A DNA stretch of 64,000 nt from Symsagittifera roscoffensis (taxonomy: Eukaryota > Xenacoelomorpha > Acoela > Convolutidae). The stretch spans positions 67,279,477 to 67,343,476 of the forward strand of contig NC_087066.1 of the NCBI RefSeq assembly GCF_963678635.1. The letters are read 5' to 3'. The translations under genes were made by a program, and so were the position numbers. The notes beneath the pieces are model-generated. The model saw nothing but the letters and a program-made list of their open reading frames with translations. It was not told the DNA's origin and searched no databases. Numbering within the stretch: the stretch's first letter is position 1; each line of letters begins with the position of its first letter. Of the stretch, positions 11,301 through 23,391 are shown in pieces.

Positions 11301-14300
11301 AATCGCAAAACCTGGTAAAACTCTGACAATATCCTACTATTGGTCGCTAATTTCAAATTTGATGGAATAAACACTGAATTTAAACTGAAACATCGAAAAA
11401 AACCTTAACCATTGCAATATACGATATAACTTAAAGGTGAAAAAATTCATTTGTTTAACATGCAAAAATAATACGTTGAAAAAGCTTAAACATGGCGAGA
11501 TAGTGAAGCCCGCATTTAAATAGATAAAAAATAGATAATAGACATGTAATAGATGAAAGTTAAAAAATTTGGCGACGGGTAGACAGACATAATCAAATTA
11601 ATTTAAAAAGCAGGCATACAGACAGACTTAATTTGACCTCGGAAAAAAATTCTGAAAAATTAATGACCTTGCAAAAAACGAATTGAAAAAGTTTCCTAAG
11701 CATTGCAATATATGATATAGCTTTAGCATCAAAAAATTCTTTCGTTAAACATGCAAAATTATTATGCTTAAACGTGGGAGATAGCTGTCACTCGCATTTA
11801 AATATAGTATTTTAAAAGTTATGAGAAAAATATATCCAAAAATTTTAAACTTATCAATCGTCTCAATACAAAATTATTCCAGTCAAAACCCCAGAAATTT
11901 GTACATTAAATTAGCAACGACATAAAACTTACAAAGAGTCAACAAAGTCGATCATCTTTAAGCATGAACAAATTGATACGAAAAAAATCAGGTATAAAAA
12001 AATCTTTAAGCTTCAAGTCCCACCTGAAAGTACAATGAACAATACTTGCACTTGCAACTACAGTGAAAGTAGCTTGCAGTACCAGAAAAATCAGTAATGT
12101 AGCAACTAAGCTAAGAATCTTTGAGCAGATACCAGTTAAGCCAGAAAAAAAAAGATTTTATAAAAAAATCTTTCAAGAGCTCCCCTGATACTAGAATGAA
12201 CAAGAAATGCACACACTTGCTATGAAAGTTGATTACAGCACAAGCAAAATCCATGATGTTGCGTGTGCTGTAATCAACGATAGTAAGTATATCTATCAGT
12301 AGCGCGTAGTCTCATAAATCGTTCCAAAATGGTTAAAGGAAGCTAATTTGCCATAATTGATATTATACTGAGAGCGAAATCTATCACTTTGTACTTCATA
12401 TGGCGTGTTGGGGATGATTTTCAAAAAAAATGCAAATTTTAGAAAAAAAATTCGTTTTATTTTTTTACATTTTATTTTTATAGGTTATTACTGCTCCTTA
12501 AACATTAAAAGGCAGTCGGAACATTCAGGGCTTCGCCCTGATACGAGCAGTCTTGTTTAACTCCTTTTTTTATTGATCTCCTTTTTTATTTTTAGTTGAT
12601 CCTTTGATCTTTTTTGTTGATCTCCTTTTTTTATTTCTAATAATTGGAAGATTAGTTAGCTTACTTTTCATCACAATTTATCAAAACACTTTTGATTATG
12701 TTACTCCAACAATTTCTTTTCGCTGTAGCACAAATAGGTATGTTCTCAGCTTGTAACATGTTCCCTGTCACAAATCCGCTGGAAACTTGATCTACTATTT
12801 TAAAGCTGCAGTTCTGCCTTAGAATTTGGAATTTTACTGAAACAGCTGCATTAAAAAACCTATCAAACTAACACTTTTCAGTTATAACTGGAATTCCTGA
12901 AAATGTACCTTTCTGATAAAATAATGCTTCTGCGTAGCGTGACTCATCTGTCAGTTTTCCGACAAAATTTGAGCTGCTTAAGTATAATCGGTGCAGTTTT
13001 CTTTCAATATAAACATGCCCCGGCATTTTTTTAATAAGGAACTGCTACCAATCATCTGTTACCAAAATCCAAAATATATATCCAATATCATGCTCAATTT
13101 CGAATTTTGAGTAACCCGTCGTACTCCTGGCTGACTGGCCCGGAATTTGAAGTCAAATATCTCTTGGAGATAATTTCGACTTCAAACAAGTTTTCAACTA
13201 CTTTTTACGAACTGAATCACTAAATCAAACTTTCAATATAAATCTCCTAAAAAGTTTCGCTACGAGTTTGAAATTTTCTTAAACTGAAACGGCCACTTTA
13301 AACTTCTGTTTTTTTTTTTGTCTCAACTGTTTCTGTAAATTTCTAAGTTCTAAGGCAGCCTCAAAATATTACATTATTCCTGCCTCAGAATATAAAAATT
13401 ATGCAGAATCATGAAATAGTTTTATGCAGGAACATTGTGAAATCAGAATAATTCAGAAATATTGTGAAACTGAAAAAATCTTTTTTCAAATAATTCTCTT
13501 TTCAAACCAATCTTAATGAAAAATGATCTTAAAAAGAACAAGACTGCTCGTATCAGGGCTAAGCCCTGAATGTTCCGACTGCCGTTTAAAGTTTATGGAG
13601 CAGTTTATAACATTTAAAAAAAAAAGTAAAAAAAATGAAAATTTTTTTTTCTAAAATTTGAAACTTTTTGCAAAAATCATCTCCCCACACGCCATATTAA
13701 ATACAAAAGAATAAATTTCGCTCCTTGTAGCAATTCAGTTATGGCAAATAAGCTTCTTTCAACCAATTTGGAACGATTTCCTAAACGGATTAAATCTCCG
13801 CTTACGCGTTAAAAGCGCGAAAAATATCGCGCATTAATTGGACCAAATTGCCAATCTTTAAACCCCCATAACTTTACAAAAAACGATCACAGGTGAAATA
13901 TCTTCTCCAATTTGAGTTCAAGACAACAATACCTTTTAAATAGTATAAAAAATTTTTTGTAAAAAATGGCTAGTTAAAAAGTCGAAATTTGTCTGAAGAA
14001 AAAAAACCCCATCCCGAGCACAAATATTCCGTTACTTCATTTTATTACATTTAATTTTTGTATTAATTTTTGCTTCATAGACTTTAAAAGGCAATCGGAA
14101 CATTCGGAACACGCCCTGATTCGAGCAGCCGTGTTCCGACTTTCGTAACTAAAGTAACGGAATTTTTGTGCTCGGGGTGGTTTTTTCTTCAGACAAATTT
14201 CGACCTTTCAACTTGCCATTTTTGACGGATGTTTTTCCATAAGTGATTTGTTACTCGGAGCAAAATTTATCACTTTGTACTTAATATGGCGTGAGGGGAA

Positions 14301-16802
14301 TGATTTTCTCAAGAAATTTCAAATTAAAAAAAAATTCATATCATTTTTTTTACATTTAATTTTTCCCTGTTATTGCTGCTCCATAGACTGCTCTATAAAT
14401 TGAGGGGGTTAGTTGGTAAGTTTCTTTTTTTTCAAATTAAATGGTACTGCTAATGCGTCATAATTGGCGTGCGTGACTTAAGAAATTTTGTAAACTCATT
14501 CAGTTTTTTCCTGTAGCGTTATCGGTCATATTTTTGCTTGTGTATGCGAAGCGCAACTTCGCCTATCTGTGTAATATATCATCCATTACTGTATTACCAG
14601 ATATGTAAGTCATGAATGAACAACGAGCTTGTCACTGTAAAACGTTTTGATTATACAAGATTACAGAAATTTGGCTGCGTAGAAAACATGGTACGAATGG
14701 ATTAGGCTAAGATCCCTTAAGTCACTATTCAAATGGTAAAAGATAAATAACTATTTATGAATAGCTAAAAAATGCTGGCATTTTTCCTTGATTAGTTTTT
14801 TCCTTCATTAGCTTCCCATGAAAAAGAGACTGCAGATTAGAAGTTCAGTAATATTTACTGTCGAAGATAGTTAAACTTGTAGGTTTGAATCTGAGCAGGT
14901 CCGGTTTTTTTTTTTTCAAACGGGAAATGTTCCGTTTCAAAAAAAACGTTCGGTATATTATCTGTCTGCTTATGTTTTGTCGGCTAAGTTGACACATCCT
15001 AACTTTTTTGCTGTATGTTTCCTTTTGTTTTTTCATTTACTCCGCAATTTGTAATTCTACCAAGCTTCTGGTATTTTCTTTTTTATTAATGTCTTCTTTA
15101 TTTTTCTCTTAATTTTTCCGCCTAAATGATTTCGGCTCTATTTTATCGGCTTACTACCCTAATTTTGGGTCGTTTGAGGGAACCATAATTTGCATGCTTT
15201 CCTCTCGATTGTACAAAACGCTAGAAATTTCAAAATATAATTTATACCTAAAAGTTTTTCATGACAACATTTCATTTTCGCTCAATAATTGTTTTTTGAA
15301 TTTTCATTACACGTCATCAAATGTGTTTATACGACGTGTTTTCCGCAAATAAAACGTCATTCCAGACAAAATTATGAAGTTTTTTACTTGGGGTTATTCC
15401 GAAATTGTTTACGTTTTCTTTAGATTTAGTGGCTTTCAGTTCCTGCCAGTTAGCTTGCAGTGCTATTTTGTGGTATCGTTTCTCCTCTGTGTCTTTAATA
15501 TTGAAACCTAAGAGCGTTCAGGTCTCTCAAATTAGCCTAGGAGTTACACCTTTGCCTTTGCATCCTAAGGTCTGGAGTACGCGTCTCGGACGGACCTTGT
15601 TTTTTTTCAGTTTGTATGTATGCAATTGAAAAAGTTTCGGTTAAAAATGAACTGCCAGACTTTCATTTGTCTGCTCAAAATTTTTCAGTTAATTTTCCGA
15701 TTAAACCTCCGCTTACGCGTTAATAGCGAGAAATATATCGCGCGAGATTAAATCTCCGCTTACGCGTTAATAGCGAGAAATAAATCGCGCGTTAATTGTC
15801 CAAAATGGGCCAGAATGGCAATCTTTGAAACCCCATAACTTTACAAAAAAAGATCACAGGTGAAATATCTTTTCATTTTTAAGCTCAGGACAACAATACC
15901 TTTTGAATGATATAAGAACATTTGGTCAAAAATGGCTAGTTTAAAAGTCGAAATTTGTCTGAAGAAAAAATCCCACCCCGAGCACAAATATTCCGTAACT
16001 TTCGTTACAAAAGTCGGAACAACAATAATAGTCTGTGTTAAAATCATTAGCATTGGCTGTACTTCATAGCTGGTTATTGATTAAAACGAACACTTTCAAA
16101 ATGAACACATAATCGCAACAATATTTGCGTCGCAACCATATTTGCGACTTAGGTTGGATAAAAAAGATAATTCATACTATAACACAAGCATTGCTTGTGT
16201 AAATAGGTGGTAAGTTCAATTTAAATAGCTGGATCGCTTTTTGTTATATTTCGCACATTATTTATAATTATTTCAAAAGCCAAATTTTTTGGCAACAGAA
16301 CAGTAAAATTTGAATAGCATTTTATTTGGCAGAGTAATGTATTTACAAAAATTATCTTAGTAGTAGTACAATTGATTGAAAATGAAATGACTATATTATG
16401 CATTATAGTTCTCAAATTTAATAAATGCACTATACTCAATATTACCACCTATTGTAATATATCGCCCAGTAGTGATTGGTATCAATCAGCTAATGTCCTA
16501 ACGATGACTCTCAATGCCATCTTAAGTACCTGTAAGTGTTCTCTGATGTGCTCCTCGCTCTCCATTACATTCCCACTCCTCAGCTGCTCCAGCCTTATTT
16601 TGGCCTGGTCCAGACTCACTGACTCATGGTAATGTGGCATCCCCTCTGTTCCCCCGGGTCCCCCTCCAGCTGAGGAGTCCCCATGATGGCTATGCTCTCC
16701 CGCGTGGCTCCGCACAAATTGTGGGAGGAGTAAACCGAGGTGGGTAATAAGTACTAGGGATGCTGGAATGGTGGCAAATGAAGATACTGATACTAGTACC
16801 AT
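8364..16802 (-). CDS. MCFD2-like secreted EF-hand protein
   Basis: Three exons: 16802-16530, 9059-8817 and 8582-8364, all joined in phase 0, giving 244 residues. Donors are CAG|GTACTT and CCG|GTAAGA; acceptors are GTTAAG and TTTGTAG. Exon 1 encodes a hydrophobic signal peptide (about residues 1-30), a His/Gly-rich stretch (HSHHGDSSAGGGPGG) and the family motif EEHIREHLQ. Exon 2 holds the first EF hand (DMDQDTKLDGLE) and exon 3 the second (DYDKNDDGYIDFFE). In vertebrates MCFD2 binds calcium and partners LMAN1 to export glycoproteins from the endoplasmic reticulum; the same role here is inferred. A very charged Lys/Glu/Asp-rich linker of about 35 residues separates the hands, longer than in human MCFD2, and the C-terminus is a Lys/Ala/Glu-rich tail ending AAKQAKKN. 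The 7.5 kb first intron contains a satellite array and foldback elements. CGREF1-type proteins are the alternative family. Confidence 0.87.
9400..11330. repeat. Degenerate satellite, about 160-175 bp monomers
   Basis: About eleven diverged tandem monomers lie inside intron 1 of the MCFD2-like gene. A landmark word close to CGTCATATCTCGAAAACTAC recurs at about 10077, 10243, 10418, 10577, 10747, 10907, 11079 and 11251, with a weaker copy at 9580. Each monomer then has GATTTGAGCAGTCATATT, GGCAAGATTCGCAACTCCTG and a purine/pyrimidine-rich AAGTTTTC segment. In the central part the spacing alternates between about 160 and 170 bp, and every second monomer is the more similar one, which suggests a dimeric higher-order unit. 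Confidence 0.8.
12300..13810. mobile_element. Foldback element with about 250 bp inverted arms
   Basis: The left arm (about 12300-12560) and right arm (about 13535-13810) are imperfect inverted repeats. Matching blocks include AATCGTTCCAAA, TTTGCCATAA, ATATGGCGTG, and the strongly palindromic core around 12511-12553 and 13541-13583 (CAGTCGGAACATTCAGGGC and its complement). The roughly 1 kb between the arms has no open frame I would call a gene. The sequence beside the left arm (TATCAGTAGCGCGTAGT, about 12295) recurs at about 17155. It lies in intron 1 of the MCFD2-like gene. No transposase is present, so it is non-autonomous; the superfamily is not clear. Confidence 0.72.
12511..12553. repeat. 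Dispersed hairpin repeat family, representative copy
   Basis: A roughly 40 bp unit with the core CATTCAGGGCTTCGCCCTGA, which folds into a short stem, preceded by AGTCGGAA and followed by TACGAGCAGT. Further copies in either orientation, with mutations, are at 13541-13583, 14091-14130, 52188-52233, 54091-54130, 57519-57560, 58126-58168 and 58402-58440. Some copies form part of the foldback arms, while others (54091, 58402) stand alone. The hairpin is preserved better than its flanks. Confidence 0.75.
13786..16030. repeat. Nested inverted-repeat element fragments
   Basis: Several pieces of one family are interleaved. A block with CTCCGCTTACGCGTTAA, CCCATAACTTTACAAAA and GAAATTTGTCTGAAGAA runs 13786-14035 and recurs in direct orientation at about 15705-16015. 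Its complement appears at 14155-14215, so 13975-14215 forms a stem with a 100 bp loop. A third copy of the foldback left arm (ACTTAATATGGCGTG) sits at about 14275-14400. At 15705-15790 a roughly 50 bp segment containing CTCCGCTTACGCGTTAATAG is duplicated in tandem. The family also occurs in channel C intron 2 (about 57100-57440). Confidence 0.7.
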
Positions 16803-18230
16803 ATTTATATCTGCAGCAAAGACAACCGCAACACTACTTATATAAAACGAGCATTATTTAATGCTGACTGCTGCTGACTTTTGACCTTCTTGTTTTCGTT
16901 AGCCCAAGATAGCATGGGCAATAATTAAATTCAAATTGGGCAACTTCAATAGGTTATATATGTATTTTCATTTTTTCTGTATTTTAACTTGAATTTTCTA
17001 CAAAATCGATTTTTACCAGGATAAAAAAACGTATCTCCATGACAAAAAATTACTCATGCTTAAAGATAAAACGAGTTGTCATGAAACTATAAATTTATTC
17101 ATTTAATTCATTCATCGAGTTGACAGAAAACATCTTCGATAGTAAGTATATGTATCAGTAGCGCGTAGTGATATTCACATCAAAATTCTACTTAGACTAC
17201 ATTACATATCCAAAATTTGAAAAAAAAACCAGAAAAATGACACTGCTTAGAAAACTTTGATCACTTTGGTTGAATTAAACTTAATTGTTATGCAGTGAGC
17301 AAACTTTTCTTGGGACTCAACAAAAAATCGCATCAGTGTTGGCTGCAGAGCAAAGTCTCAAATAGTTTTTGTGAGTATTTAGCAGATTCCAAACTAAAAC
17401 TGGTAGGTAAAAAAACAAGACGACAAGTTCGGAAAAATGAAAAACATTCAGTACGAATGAAATTGAAATATTTTCAGCATGGTTGGAAATTTAGCCAATC
17501 TGCTTCAAAACTGAGATGAGTCCATTCCTTCCTTTAAGTTGTTGCATGTTTCGTAGGTTCTAGTTGGTGGGGTTGATGTTTTTGGTGTAATTAAGAGATC
17601 TGGACTTTTTATGGTATCGTATCAAAGGACTTCCGTCAATGCATATCAGTATGAGCAGTTGGTATCCGAGTGAGTTGTGCTTAAGTACGTGAGGCCTCTG
17701 CGACACCAGGTGCTAAAACAGCAAGGATGGAGAAACTTTACAACCATGTTTTTAAAAACAACGACCAGATTGAACTCTCAGTTCTATAGATCTCAAAACA
17801 GTGTAATCTTAGTTATAGACAGCAAACCAAAAGCAATTTATGCTTACAAAATCAGGACTCAGAAGTCTGCACTAGCATGTTTAAATACTGAAAACATCTG
17901 GAGAATTTATGTAATGTAAGTGTTGTCCTACCCATGTGTTTGCATAACTACGATTCCTGAAAGTTCAATTTGGATCGCGATATTAAATAGAGCTGAACAT
18001 TTGCTGATTTTATTCGCAGGAAAGAAAAACACAGGGAGAAGCACAAAACACCACAGCAACCGATGACACACTTTGGATAGAACCACAACTTACGCATTTC
18101 CAGCTCATGGACTAGTCTGGCATCAGCCTTAAAATTGACATAATTTTTATGTGACACAATATATTCGAAGTTTCGCAGCAGTTTCGATTCGGTTTAAAAC
18201 CTCTAGATAGCCTTTGGTGTTGAGATAGCA
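16803..18230. other. Space between the MCFD2-like and PP2A scaffold genes
   Basis: It holds the upstream region of the MCFD2-like gene and the 3' flank of the PP2A gene. A copy of the repeat word beside the 12.3 kb foldback element is present at about 17140-17170. A minus-strand stretch around 18125-18090 has an AG and a GTAAG nearby but introduces a stop in the PP2A frame, so I do not call it an exon. I see no other gene. Confidence 0.5.
18009..18014 (-). terminator. Likely polyadenylation signal of the PP2A scaffold gene
   Basis: A canonical AATAAA on the minus strand, about 215 bases beyond the stop codon at 18231. It is assigned by position and motif only. Confidence 0.45.
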
Positions 18231-21200
18231 TTAGAGATCCTTACGTTTACGCGTGGCTGAAAATAGTTAACGGAAACTTCGTCAAACAGTAAATTTCAAC
18301 ATATTGAAATTCTCATGTCAAGTAGGAGAAATTGTAGTTTAACGAGAGAAAAAGTCTCACCTTGGAGTGCTTCTGTGGCGAAGAACCTCACATCAACATC
18401 CGCATCTTCATTCAACTTCTCCAACACAGTCTTCATCTGGTTTAATTGTGACGCACTTAGCTTCGAGCCATTTCCGCCACTGAAACAGGCAAAAGGTCAA
18501 TCGAGGCCAACCCTACCAACAATCACCCGTGTGTATGTAGGAAACCTCTTACCGTAGTGACTACAAACTAAAAGGAAGGTCTAACAGAATTGAGATCCGA
18601 ATAGTCGCAATATAAGAGTTTGTGACGTTCGGTTGAAATATATAAACTTGCCACGAGGCTTTGGTGTGTGTTGGGGACAACGAAGAAACAAATTCGATGC
18701 TGTGTTTTTAGAGGTCTATTTTAGTATGAAAGACAGAAAATGAGAAATAAGAGTAAGTTCCCAGAGTGTAGGCATCTAGTAGGTACTTAACCCTTTCGTC
18801 TTGCTCGATCTAGTCGCAAACAAATTCCAGTTTACAGATATTCGTAAGAAATATTCCAAACAGTAATCATAAGTACAACTACAAGTTCATAAATTTTTAT
18901 TCAAATAGACAATAATTACCAACAGTTGCAAATAATTACCAAAGCAACAAATTTATCAACACTACCAAACCAATAATTACCAAGGCAAACAATTTATTTA
19001 CCACAATAGGAAACTTTTTTAGAACGCTGAGCTTTCACCTGTTGATCTAGAACTCTCAACTAGAACAGTGGTTGTTAACAACAACTTTATCAAAAGAGAA
19101 TCGAATAAATTCAGACCTTGAGTTCTTGAGGACATTGCAAATGATGTGGATGGTCTTGCAAACATTGAATCTGACATTGGGGACCTGGTCATTTGCCATC
19201 TGGTACACAATTGGCAACATGTTCTCTTCCACCAGTTGGGCTTCACAAACCTCAGCTAACACATTTATGCAGAAGAGACACGTCATCCTATGCAGGTAGT
19301 TCTGATCATTTGACATCTGGACTATCTTGGGCAGGACAGACGCTCTAGCCCAGTTGCTCCCAAAGATGGCCACTAGTCGTTTGAGATTGTTAGTTGCCGC
19401 TTCACGCACAGCGAACACTGAAATATGATTGAGCATTCCAATTCACCCCCACTAGTAACACAGGATTAATAGCAGTTTATATAGTCGGTGGCATAATATC
19501 TTTCTGATTGGATTAGATATACTGCAGGAAGTCTTTAGACTAATTTATTGGCCATATTTATAAATCAATTTAGAATACTCCAGCTCAATATTTAATTGAA
19601 GCCGGGCCGAGCAAAATTATTCCACTCAAACATTTCAACCACTCATTTTTTGTTTATTTTCTAAACGTACTTAATCTTATTAACCAAACTTACATTTAAG
19701 TTCAACTATAAGTTTAAAATCTTTGAATTCGAATACCAGGAAAATACAACCAGAAAATGTTCGCTAAACAAATCGTCAACAAAACAGACATTACAAATTC
19801 ACCATTTTGGCAAGAATTTAAGGGACAAGAAATAATTTCTCGATGTTACAGATTTTTTAATCAGATGAAATAGCTCAGATAACTAAATCAGTAACAAAGA
19901 TCGGACGGCTAACGAGCCTATAAGGTTTGCCAAGTGCTGCCCTGGATTTGTTTGAAACCAATTTAGATACACCAGATAAGAAAACTTAGATACACAAATA
20001 ACAAGCCTAAATGCAACAGCTGAAGAAAAAGATCTTGCAAATGCCAAAAAACATACATAAAAAGGTATGTGGCACCATTTCAACAAGTTGTGCATCTACT
20101 AAACAACAGATGGTTCGATTTGAATGACATTAGTTTTACTGTAGAATAAAAAAAACTCAGTTACAAGGTATAAAAACTACTTCTTTTGCTGACTAAATTT
20201 GAAAACTCGCTAAACGTAGGCACATTTAACCGGTTAAGTTACACAAATTTGAACTAGTATAAAAACAACAGTTGAACTATTAGAAAAGATCCTGCAGTCA
20301 TAAATCCCTGTTCATTGCTTTGTAATAACTCTGAGAAAAATTATCAGAAAAAAAGTAACCGTTTCGTTGAAAGCTACGAAATAATATCGCGAATCTTTCA
20401 AAACTCAGCAAATGTGAAGTCAAAGCATTCCAACATATGCCAATTTGATGAATGAGGGCGAGCAAAAAAAGCAACACTTAGAAAAAAATTACACACCACC
20501 AGACATTTGTAACAGAATCAATAAACGAAGAGAAACAAAAAAACTGACTCATTTTTCAGCAACTTCAACTTTCGAATTTCAAAAAGAAGTTATATAACTT
20601 CAATGCTCTTTGAATTTCGAGAACAATTTATGATTGAACTTATTTGATTAATTTTAACTAAACTTGAGAAAACTGGATCAATAGAGAATTCTTATTCTGC
20701 TGGGAAATCTGAAAACTAAATTCCACTTCGAAGGTAGAAGTCCTTCTCATTTTTAGATTTTTGCTGTTTCAAGAATTCATACTTTCGAAACAAATTTTAC
20801 ACAGAGGCGAAGCATTGCTTCGCAAAACTTTGCGAGAACACGGCAACAAGCACCTCTATAAGGTGCAAGAATAATAATAAAAATAAGAAACAAGCCTCGA
20901 ATTAATTATATTTCGGCTACCTCTGAGATTCAAACCTGCGACCTAAATATTAATCGAATCACGCACTAACCACTCAGCCACGCAAGCTTAATAGAAACCG
21001 AACACTATCCACAAATAAAGCAGAGAACAGATGCTTTTATTTGCGAGTTAGTTTAGAAAAAAAGAAGCTTCTTATAAAACACTAAGCTGATCACTAGTGT
21101 AGAAATGGTTTCCAATAAAAGCGTCCGGCATGAAAATCGTAAAAAGGACTAAATCTATTAAGCAGGCTTAAATTGTATATTTTTGAAAATTGATCTCAAG

Positions 21201-23391
21201 TGTAAATATTGAAAGTAAACAAAGAAGTTCTCACCATGATCTACAAGCCAGGCCTGGCAGAGAGCATTGAGCCTGTCGTCGAAGAACTGCACACCCAACT
21301 GCTCGGCCAGAAGGGGCATGTACTCATTGATTGCCAGTCGCACTCGCCACTTGGTATCCTCAGCTAATTCAGTAATGGCTGGCAACAGGCTCTGGGACAG
21401 CTGCTGAATGCCTATCACTTTGTTCACAGACTCTAGATTGGAGATGATGTTCAGGCGCACTTCCGCGCAGTCATCCTTCAACTGCGCCAGGAACAGAGGC
21501 AGGAGGTGCTCAATTGTGCTAAGAAAATTAAAAATGACCACACGAAATGACAAGCAATGCATATTACAATAGGATATAAACTTACATATCTTTTCCTACG
21601 ATAGGCGCTAGCCCCATGATAACAGACGCCAAAGCAGTCTTCACGTGCTGGTTTGTGTCGTTCACTAGATCCTGAAATCAATGTTTTTTGAACGATTAGC
21701 GCACTTTTGATCAGAAAAAGATACCATGTAAAAAAATTAACTATTGGTTGACCATCAGACATCATGACTTCTCGAATCATACAAAAAAATTACCTTGACA
21801 CATGGTAGGATGTTGTTCATCACTACAGTCTCTCTTGACGCCGAGGGAAGAGCTTCGGCAAAATCTTTTATCTGCTGTGCCGACATCGACCTGACCTCTG
21901 CTTCGTTGTCCTTCAACAATGACTGGAACACGTTCACTAGCTCATTCTTAGTCAACTCTGGACCAAGTGCTTTCTGCAGTTCTGTGAATTTTTCGGCAAC
22001 CATGTATCTAACTCTCCATGATTTATCCTGGAACAAAAATTGCACTTTCTACATAAATTAAAGAAAAATCAACGATTGGGCACTTCTTACGAACTTAGGC
22101 AACAAACTTAGAACCCATGAAAAGTGACTTACATCGCATGCAGACTTGAGAGTCGGTATGACATGTGTTTCTTTGTCTTCGTTTTTGGTCAGCAATCCAG
22201 AAATCGCGACACATGCTTCCACGGCTAGAAGTCTAACACTGTCTTGTTCGTCACTCGCCAAATTGGTGAACATAGGAATCACCACATTTTTAAGCGCATC
22301 CACTTCTACTACTTTAGCAAACTCGCCTAATTTGCCAGCAGCAGCTCTGCGAACCATTGGAGTATCATCTTGACACAGCTGTTTGAAGCCACTGAAATAA
22401 AGAAAATCTAAGAGACAAAAATACACGCTGTTAAGGAGTAATAATCCTGTAAGTGTAAAAAAGACAGCTGGAAAACTGTTTAAAATTTTTCTGAACACAT
22501 TTTATCTCTATAAACGACACTTTAGTGGACAAAACAAACTCAATTTGAGAACTCTGAATGACTAGAAAGTTTTCTATTTCCGCTTGGAAATCTTAAAATT
22601 ATAGTACACTTTTAAAATTGTCAATCACTCTTTTCCGCATATACTGGACTTTTGATGCTGGAAAACGTAATTTTTGTTCCATTTAGCAAATTAATTTAAC
22701 AAAGAAATCACAAATCCAGCCGCGAAGAGATTTCTATCCAAATTTTTTTGCTACAACTCGTCATCAATGACAATGATGACACCACTGGTTTTACTAAAAC
22801 AGAAGACGTACGCTCTCAATTCTTCCTTCATCGATGCTCCCACATGAGGGTATGAAACACTGTAGAGTCCACATGCAGACGCTCGAGATGTGAACCAGTC
22901 TCCTTGAGTAAGACGTTTGATCAAAGGGACGAAAAACTTCTCCATGTGCTCCGAGCTATGGTCAGCAGCAATTTTTCTTAGGGATTCCACAGCTTTATCA
23001 CGAACCACAGTTTCTTCTACAGTTGCCAAGCTTTCCAAAGGTGTCAGCAGAATGTGAGCATAATCCGCTCCTCCAACAAGAGGAGTAAACGAGCCAAGTT
23101 GCTCTGCCAAAGCCAGCAACACTTCATCTTCATCATATATAGTGTCTGTCAAGAAAGGTATCAGTTCGGATCTGGTACGCTCGACGCCCAAAGCCAGACT
23201 GATAGTCGACAGTTTTTTAATGGATGTGAGTCTGAGCTAAAACAAAAATTCAAATTAGTACGGTTTTCTTCCCGAATCAGTATCAAATCAAACCATGCCA
23301 GAGCAAATCTTACTTGTACATCTTCATTTCTTAGCTCGTCAATTAGTACAGCAATTGGGTAGAGAGCTTCGTCGCCAGTAGTATCTCCCAT
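18231..23391 (-). CDS. PPP2R1: PP2A 65 kDa scaffold subunit A, complete
   Basis: Nine exons with consistent phases: 23391-23314, 23236-22812, 22391-22133, 22027-21794, 21671-21586, 21518-21235, 19417-19117, 18479-18361 and 18256-18231, giving 603 residues (human PPP2R1A has 589). The protein is a solenoid of HEAT repeats that holds the catalytic C and regulatory B subunits of the serine/threonine phosphatase 2A complex in cytoplasm and nucleus. Recognised blocks in order: [121 protein letters not shown] and VRFNVCKT. The ATG at 23391 starts the conserved N-terminus directly. The last exon is only 26 bp; it follows a good branch point and acceptor (TATTTTCAG) and replaces the usual short hydrophobic end with a basic tail, ATRKRKDL. 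Exon 7 uses a weaker donor (AG|GTCTGA), supported by phase and homology. Confidence 0.96.
20930..20995 (-). repeat. tRNA-derived SINE head or tRNA pseudogene
   Basis: Read on the minus strand this segment has an internal RNA polymerase III A box (GTGGCTGAGTGGTTAGTGC) and, about 30 bases on, a B box (GGTTTGAATCTC) at near-tRNA spacing. The acceptor and T stems do not pair well, so a functional tRNA is unlikely. Downstream on the same strand come TTATTATTATT and then a GCTTCGCCTCTGTGT tail shared with repeats elsewhere in the window, as in a SINE. It lies in intron 6 of the PP2A scaffold gene. Confidence 0.5.

Noticed and set aside
18090-18125. Possible small exon between an AG and a GTAAG downstream of the PP2A gene
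   Set aside because: In the phase required by exon 8 it gives an immediate stop, and the exon at 18256-18231 has better splice signals.
20930-20995. Functional tRNA gene
   Set aside because: The A and B boxes are good, but the acceptor and T stems do not pair; a SINE head or pseudogene fits better.
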